DNA of 64,000 bases, taken from positions 651,890,920 to 651,954,919 of the forward strand of contig NC_081405.1 of assembly GCF_030272615.1 (NCBI RefSeq), in the 5' to 3' direction. This DNA is from Cryptomeria japonica (Eukaryota > Streptophyta > Pinopsida > Cupressales > Cupressaceae). A program made the translations under genes and the position numbers. The notes below the pieces were generated by a model. That model was given only the letters and a program-made list of their open reading frames with translations. It was not told the DNA's origin and searched no databases. This document shows, piece after piece, positions 58,745-64,000 of this stretch; the stretch's first letter is position 1, and each line of letters begins with the position of its first letter.

Positions 58745-60096
58745 ATGGAAGGCTATAAACAATCTTGGAGGATTGTGTACCTATAAGAAGATCTGGATCA
58801 TGCTAATCAAGTGATTGCAGACATGCAAAGGCAAATGCAAAAATCTCTGAAAGTGAGAAGAAGATTATTTGATGATTTGCAGGACTCTCAAGAGTTAGTG
58901 GAACAAATTGAGACATCATTTGAGAATAGTATATCTGAAGAGACTAAAGAAATGATTGGAGTATTGAAAGAAAAGAACAAAGCACTAGTTGATCAACTAA
59001 AAGAAATGAAGAGAGAACATGAACATTTCAGCACACAAATGACTGAAAATATTGATGCATTGAGGACAACAGAGGATAAAGTAAGAGATCTAGAAAGAGA
59101 GAAACAACAACTTGAAGTCTTAGTATTTGATAAGGATGATGAAATCACAAGGATGACTGGAATTCAACAAAACCTGTCAAATCAACTAGGTTATGCACAT
59201 CATGAAGCAAATCTGAAAGATGATGAGAATCAAGCATTGAAACTTGAAGTATCAAGGTTGGCCAGTGAACTTGAAACATAGAAGAAATCCAAAGAAACAT
59301 TGAAGAAGAGTTATGAAGCATCAAAGATGTTGGATGAGCAACTGAATACAAGAAGAACCAACAAAGATGCAGGACTTGGTTACAAAGGAAAAGACTCTAC
59401 CGAGAAGGGAAACCATACTACCAAGAGAGGAGAATCATCAAAGCAAGCTAGAATCAAGAAGAACATCAAAAGAAAGAAACCTATTTGCAACTACTGTGGA
59501 AATCAAGGTACACTGCCAACATGTGTCAAATCAGAAAAGGTAAGCAACTGAATGTCACTAAGTCCAATGGTTATTGTTACAATTGCAATAAATATGCTCA
59601 CACATCTAATCAATGTAGGACAAAGTCTGTGAACAATTATCAGAAGGAAAAATTCAAAGGGTTTTGTAAAAACTGCAATAGATATGGACACAATACCGAG
59701 AAGTGTTGACTTAAGAAAAAGAACTATATGTGGTCTGCACACCGAGCAAATGCTAGAGGTTACCAAGCTCACACAGATCCTTACTGACAATATTCTATAG
59801 TACCATGGGATTACAATACAAGGATATGGTGTGAATGTTGTGGAAGATATGGACATATATGTGCCAAATGCTTTATAAGGTTTGGAATGAACAACTGAAG
59901 ATCATGGAGAAATCCTGGTATGGCATGTTTTCATTGTCACAGAATTGGACACTTGGCTGGAGATTGTAGAGATCAACCTAGAAAAGACATTGAAGAAGTA
60001 AAAGACAAATTACAGATGATTTGGAAAAAGAAGGAAATTGTGTCAAATGAAGAAAGCACCTTACCTACCGAGTTAGGTGCACCTATTCCAAATTAA
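58745..60096 (+). pseudogene. NA-E ORF1: coiled coil plus five CCHC knuckles (broken)
   Basis: ATG at 58745 (MEGYKQSWRI). The coiled coil is long (to about 59350), with LKEKNKALVDQLKEMKREHE and VRDLEREKQQLEVLVFDKDD. Knuckles: CNYCGNQ..., split by a frameshift near 59510, then CYNCNKYAHTSNQC, CKNCNRYGHNTEKC, CECCGRYGHICAKC and CFHCHRIGHLAGDC. Stops lie after RIVYL (58784-58786), ASELET (59279-59281), TEKC (59707-59709), near 59786 and near 59898. The gene ends at TAA 60094-60096. Presumed Gag-like RNA binding. Confidence 0.87.
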
Positions 60097-60503
60097 TCGA
60101 TAAAGGTATGAAGGGACTGCATTCTATCAAGGTTAAATCTTAACAGTTCCTATTCTATTATGTACTTAATTCAAAATCTGCATAGTTAGGATGTAGTAGT
60201 AAGTTTGAAATTCTATCAAAGTCTTTTGGAGTACTATATAGGAAACCTGTCAAGTCGGTGAATACAGGAAACCTGTCAATTTGATAAATGAAGGAAGTTC
60301 GATTACTCAGTTAAAGCAGAAAAAGGAAAGAAATTTTAGTGGAACCGAGTGCATTTAATGTTTTTGACCTAACCCACACGGAGCTTGATAAGGTATATTG
60401 TGTACTTAAAGCATTTACGCGGTCATTTTTACTTACCAAGTTTTTGAGAGAGTAGAGCAAAGTGAATCTAAAGCGATCAAACCTCCTACAAAGCAAATTC
60501 AAG

Positions 60504-60626
60504 GTATTTACATCAATCTCAATGCATTGTTAAGATAGTTTACCGATCTTATCAAGTTATTATTATCTGCTAAGTGTGAAGCGTTTGCCATTTGAAAATC
60601 CTCAAACCTTAAGGATATTTTGTTAG
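60504..60626 (+). other. Possible 5' UTR intron before NA-E ORF2
   Basis: AAG|GTATTT at 60501-60509 resembles a 5' splice site, and GATATTTTGTTAG ending 60626 resembles an acceptor. The intervening 123 bases are AT-rich. The sequence right after the acceptor, TTTTTATC, equals that just before the NA-D ORF2 ATG. In NA-A, -B, -C and -D an A/AAGGTATTT is also present just before the start codon. Splicing is inferred only. Confidence 0.3.
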
Positions 60627-60646
60627 TTTTTATCTGAAATCTTCAA

Positions 60647-63600
60647 ATGGCACGTAAGATCCAAGATCCCATCATTGTTAAGAATGTAGAAAATCCCTCA
60701 CTAAAATACTCTTTAACTCCCAAAGTTGCATCTGAACCAGATGACAAAACCACATTTTCACTCATCCCGGATAGAGTGTTATTAGTCGAGGATGTGAGAT
60801 TCTTCACCAAATGTTGTGTTGAATAACTAGGTCACATTGAAATTAAAAAGACACCTATGATGAATTGTGCACCAATGGTAAATTGAATAGCAAGTATGAG
60901 AATATTAAGATCAAGGGATTAACTGAAGCCCTAACCTATCCCTGTGTGTTCAAACCCCAGTGGGTCAATTTTTTTCTAAGTAGAGTTCATGATGATTTCA
61001 TGTGGATAGAAGAGCAACCGTTTAAGATTACCAAGGAAATCATTCATCTGATTACCGGTTACCCTATTTATGATCATGCCCAAGCTCAAAAGATGATATC
61101 ATAGAAGGAATTGATCAGTTTAACCAAAGTAGAATCAGATTGTAGAGGATTAAAACTAAATAATGTCACATATGCAGAACTAAAATTTGCCATTAGAGTA
61201 ATAGGTTACTATTTCTTCCAATCGGCAAGGGAAAATAGTGTACCTTGTGCAGCAGTAGACCTAGCATACAAAATTGTGAAAAAGGGAATGAAAATTGATC
61301 TATGTGAGGTGTTGCTAAAAAACCTATTTGAGAATCTGAACACCATCAGGAAGCTGAAGAAGAACAACTCGGCTAATACACTAAAGTTTGGATCACTACT
61401 TGTATGCATGTTTTTCTATTTTGAAAAATTCTTTCCATCAGTTGGTAAATTTGTTTGGGAACTACACCGACCAATCACTCATCAAATCAATGACTTCATT
61501 AAGAAGCTAGGAGATAATTTTAATGATATTATGGATGATTACTTTAGTAAATTTCAAGAGAAAATGCATAACAGGTACTAGATTCCACCCAAGCTAGTGG
61601 AAAAATACAAAGATGACATATGTTTTGAAGTAGACACTGATTACTGTTATGTGAATGCTATGGAACCAAGAACTCAATCTTTGTCACCTATGGGTTACGA
61701 GATTGATTTTGACATCACACAATAGCAAATTGATGCATTTCTTACATTGCCAAGGCATGCTACCGAGCTAAGGTATGGAACCTATGAAGAAGTGAAGGAA
61801 AAGGTAAAAATGAGCATTGTAGTACCTAAAGCTACAAAAAAGGCAACAAAGATGATAAAGGCATTATCAGAGAAATTCGAAGAAGATTCTTTCTCCACAC
61901 CTGTCAAAGACACTATAGCCATTACCGAAGAGGAATCTGAAGCCCAAGAGGCAACTATAACACTGAGCATTGAATTGCCTAAGGGAAAAGTGCTGAAAAG
62001 AAAGAAACAGGACACATCAAAGGCCTCACCAACTCCTACAGCAAAGCGACCTAATACAAGAGCATCTACAGCTTCACTGAGTAAGAAAACAAAGAGTGTT
62101 ACTATTCCAAAGGTAACAAAAAATTACAAGAAATCTACTCAGAGACTCATTTTGACAAAAGAGTCTAGTGACACCGAATCTGAAGATGCTAGTAAATTTC
62201 AGATTGTCAAGAGCAAGAAGGTAAATGTACATAGTGTTGAAATTTTTTGTGCCAATCTGAAAGAATATGGTGGATTTGGAGGATTCAGATATGTTAAGTA
62301 TGAATCCAGAAATCAAGATGAAAAGAGACAAATTGAAGAAGTTGTCATCTGCACACATCTAAAATTTTGATTAGTCCCATTAGAAGTCTCTAATTCTCTC
62401 CCAAAATAATTATATGCACATATTGATAACAGGTGGCAATATGCCCTAGACTCAGAGAAACAGATTAGAGAAAGAAGTCTAGTACATCTCTTTCCTGACA
62501 TGTCGGTAGCCAAAATAAAAGAACATCTGACAACCTACCACAAAAAGTTCCTCATCAAACAAAAACCCTTGAAACTGATGAATGGGTTGTATATTGAAGT
62601 GGAAAATGAAACAAAAGAAAAGTAGCAGGAAATCTTTAGAAACAGAGATGTCGATGAGCAAGCTAAATTTGAAATAGTTGATGTCACCGAGCAAGATCCT
62701 GATGTTACCGAGCAAGATCCTGCTAACACCATTCAAATAGATGAAGATATCATGGATACAGAGGCACCGGAATAGGAAATGATAGAAGGCAATGCATATG
62801 CAAAACTTGTATCCAGTGAATCAGTCTTGGAACAAGTTTAGCCTTATCCACCAGCCAATCAACTTGTCTCAACCGAAACCCCTCAGGATATGGATACAGG
62901 CACCAAAGGTCACAAGTCTACAGTAGGAGAAGGTACTACTCAAGAACAGACATCTCAGGATCCTTCTAGCACTAAAAATGTTGCAACTGAGACACCGAGT
63001 ACCGAGACACCAAAGGACACTACAGAGGCTAAAGAAACTAACCAAAGTGTTGCCTCTACCGAGCAACCTACCGAGGGTCATCAAGCCTCACAAGCCCTTG
63101 TCTTAGTTCAATTGGTGAAAGGTAAAGAAAAGAAGATGAAAATGCATAGTTTCAAATTATATTTGTCAAAACCCATAGTGTTGCCCAATGTTGATATATC
63201 CAAATTAAAGGGGCAGGCACTCATTGATTTCAGTGAACTATGCAAAGAAAAGGCCAAACAAGAGAAGCAAATGGCCATTCAAGAGAAAAATAAAGTACTT
63301 CAGAAGGTGAAAGCACTCTTAACAGATATGCTACCTGAAGCTACAATAACCAAAGATGCAGCCATCCACATTCAACTGGATGAACTCCTAACCATGATAG
63401 AGACATCTAGTGTCAATGCATCCGAATATTTGAGCAAGCTAAAAGACAAGGAGCTCACTACAAAAATGATAGAAGAGGTACAGAAAGCTATAGCTATTGA
63501 CAAAGTCAAACTTGTCAAATTTATTACTGAGTTGACCCCTCAAATCAAGCACATTCTTTATTTATTTCAGAAACTTTGTACATTTTCTTTATTCATGAAA

Positions 63601-63828
63601 GACATAAAAAATAAAATCGAAGCCATTGAGAAAGAGATCACTGATCTCTCAAATAAGTTGACCATAGAGCCCAATTCTGTTCAGAATTTCTATACAAAGT
63701 TATAATGACTCATGGCTCAACAATTGGACCTAAGAAATGAAGAACACAAGATTAGGATGGACATAATGATACTTCAGACAAAGTACAAATCCATTTTTGA
63801 CCAATTGCCACCACCAAATGGTAACTAA
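60647..63828 (+). pseudogene. NA-E ORF2 (broken), ~1060 codons
   Basis: ATG at 60647 (MARKIQDPII). Stop at about 60824 and a frameshift near 60850, then a frame with WVNFFLSRVHDDFMWIEEQP, ITKEIIHLITGYP, DLCEVLLKNLFENLNTIRKL, LKFGSLLVCMFFYFEKF and KYKDDICFEVDTDYCY. A Lys/Thr/Ser-rich basic linker at 61980-62130, a Thr/Glu-rich segment (TEQDP repeats, 62690-62730; TETP, 62990-63070) and a helical C-terminus ending PPPNGN at 63826-63828 follow. Stops: 61102-61104, 61579-61581, about 61723, 62368-62370, about 62400, 62623, 62774, 62840 and 63703-63705. Same plan as NA-A ORF2 but clearly a different subfamily. Function unknown. Confidence 0.8.
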
Positions 63829-64000
63829 ATTTTGATGTTTGTCAAAAAGGGGGAGTGATATAGTATTCAAAGCATTAAAGTATAATATCAAACAAAAGGA
63901 GTGTAGTATACAAGGGGAGTGTACCGAGCAGAGTACCCAAGAGTAGTGAACCGAGTAGTGAATAGAACAATGAGAAAAGAAAGTGCACACAAAACATTGA
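63829..64000 (+). other. NA-E 3' untranslated region (window end)
   Basis: Non-coding tail with a purine tract AAAAAGGGGGAGTG at 63845-63858 and a second CAAGGGGAGTG near 63920. The 3' LTR start is not reached; the tract nearest the LTR may lie beyond the window. Confidence 0.6.

Larger units (their letters stand above)
57507..64000 (+). mobile_element. NA-E: non-autonomous NA-type element (3' end outside window)
   Basis: 5' LTR 57507-58682, primer site, ORF1 with five knuckles, inter-ORF region, ORF2 and the start of the 3' untranslated region with a purine tract at 63845-63856. The 3' LTR is not reached. The same gene plan as the other NA elements, with more diverged proteins. No pol genes. 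It interrupts the NA-D 3' LTR. Confidence 0.9.

Overview
The window is repeat-dominated nuclear DNA of a land plant. The AT-rich background, the two plant Ty1/copia and Ty3/gypsy chromovirus pol genes, the primer-binding sites matching plant initiator tRNA-Met, and deeply nested LTR retrotransposons all point that way. The style suggests a very large genome such as a conifer or other gymnosperm, but nothing here proves it. I find no intact host gene, no rRNA or tRNA gene and no CRISPR array. Nearly every recognisable coding stretch belongs to a retrotransposon, and all but one are broken by stops or frameshifts.

Layout. 1-1182: minus-strand end of a chromovirus LTR inserted in a copia element. 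1183-4610: 3' part of that copia element (Copia-J: integrase end, RT, RNase H, 3' LTR). 4611-7869: no gene, but a seven-copy ~355-bp tandem array at about 5095-7370. 7870-14452: complete minus-strand element NA-A with both LTRs and a near-perfect target duplication. 14453-15829: nothing recognised. 15830-19127: fragments H1 (LTR, +), NA-I (LTR and ORF2 end, -) and H2 (LTR, +). 19128-22698: NA-B (+), cut by NA-C (22699-50444, +). NA-C is itself split by chromovirus F (24145-47994, +), whose 3' LTR is split by the young minus-strand element G (36059-47089). 50445-57506: NA-D (+), inserted in NA-C; its 3' LTR is cut by NA-E (57507 to the window end, +).

The most interesting content is the NA family (A, B, C, D, E and I). 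Its members share TGTTGG-type LTRs, a TGGTATCAGAGCC primer site and a purine tract ending GGGGAGATTGTTGG. ORF1 is a long coiled coil followed by four or five CCHC zinc knuckles. ORF2 is an unrecognised protein of about 1000 residues. No protease, integrase, reverse transcriptase or RNase H is visible in any of the copies, including the complete one. They look like non-autonomous elements that replaced pol with a new gene, and that could be moved in trans by copia elements such as Copia-J, whose LTR and purine tract resemble theirs. ORF2 is preceded by a TATA-like box at nearly constant distance, so it may have its own promoter.

Element G is a second non-autonomous type. It has nearly identical 1439-bp LTRs, one intact 938-codon ORF of unknown function (the only intact long ORF in the window), a 31-bp tandem array and a possible antisense promoter-exon.
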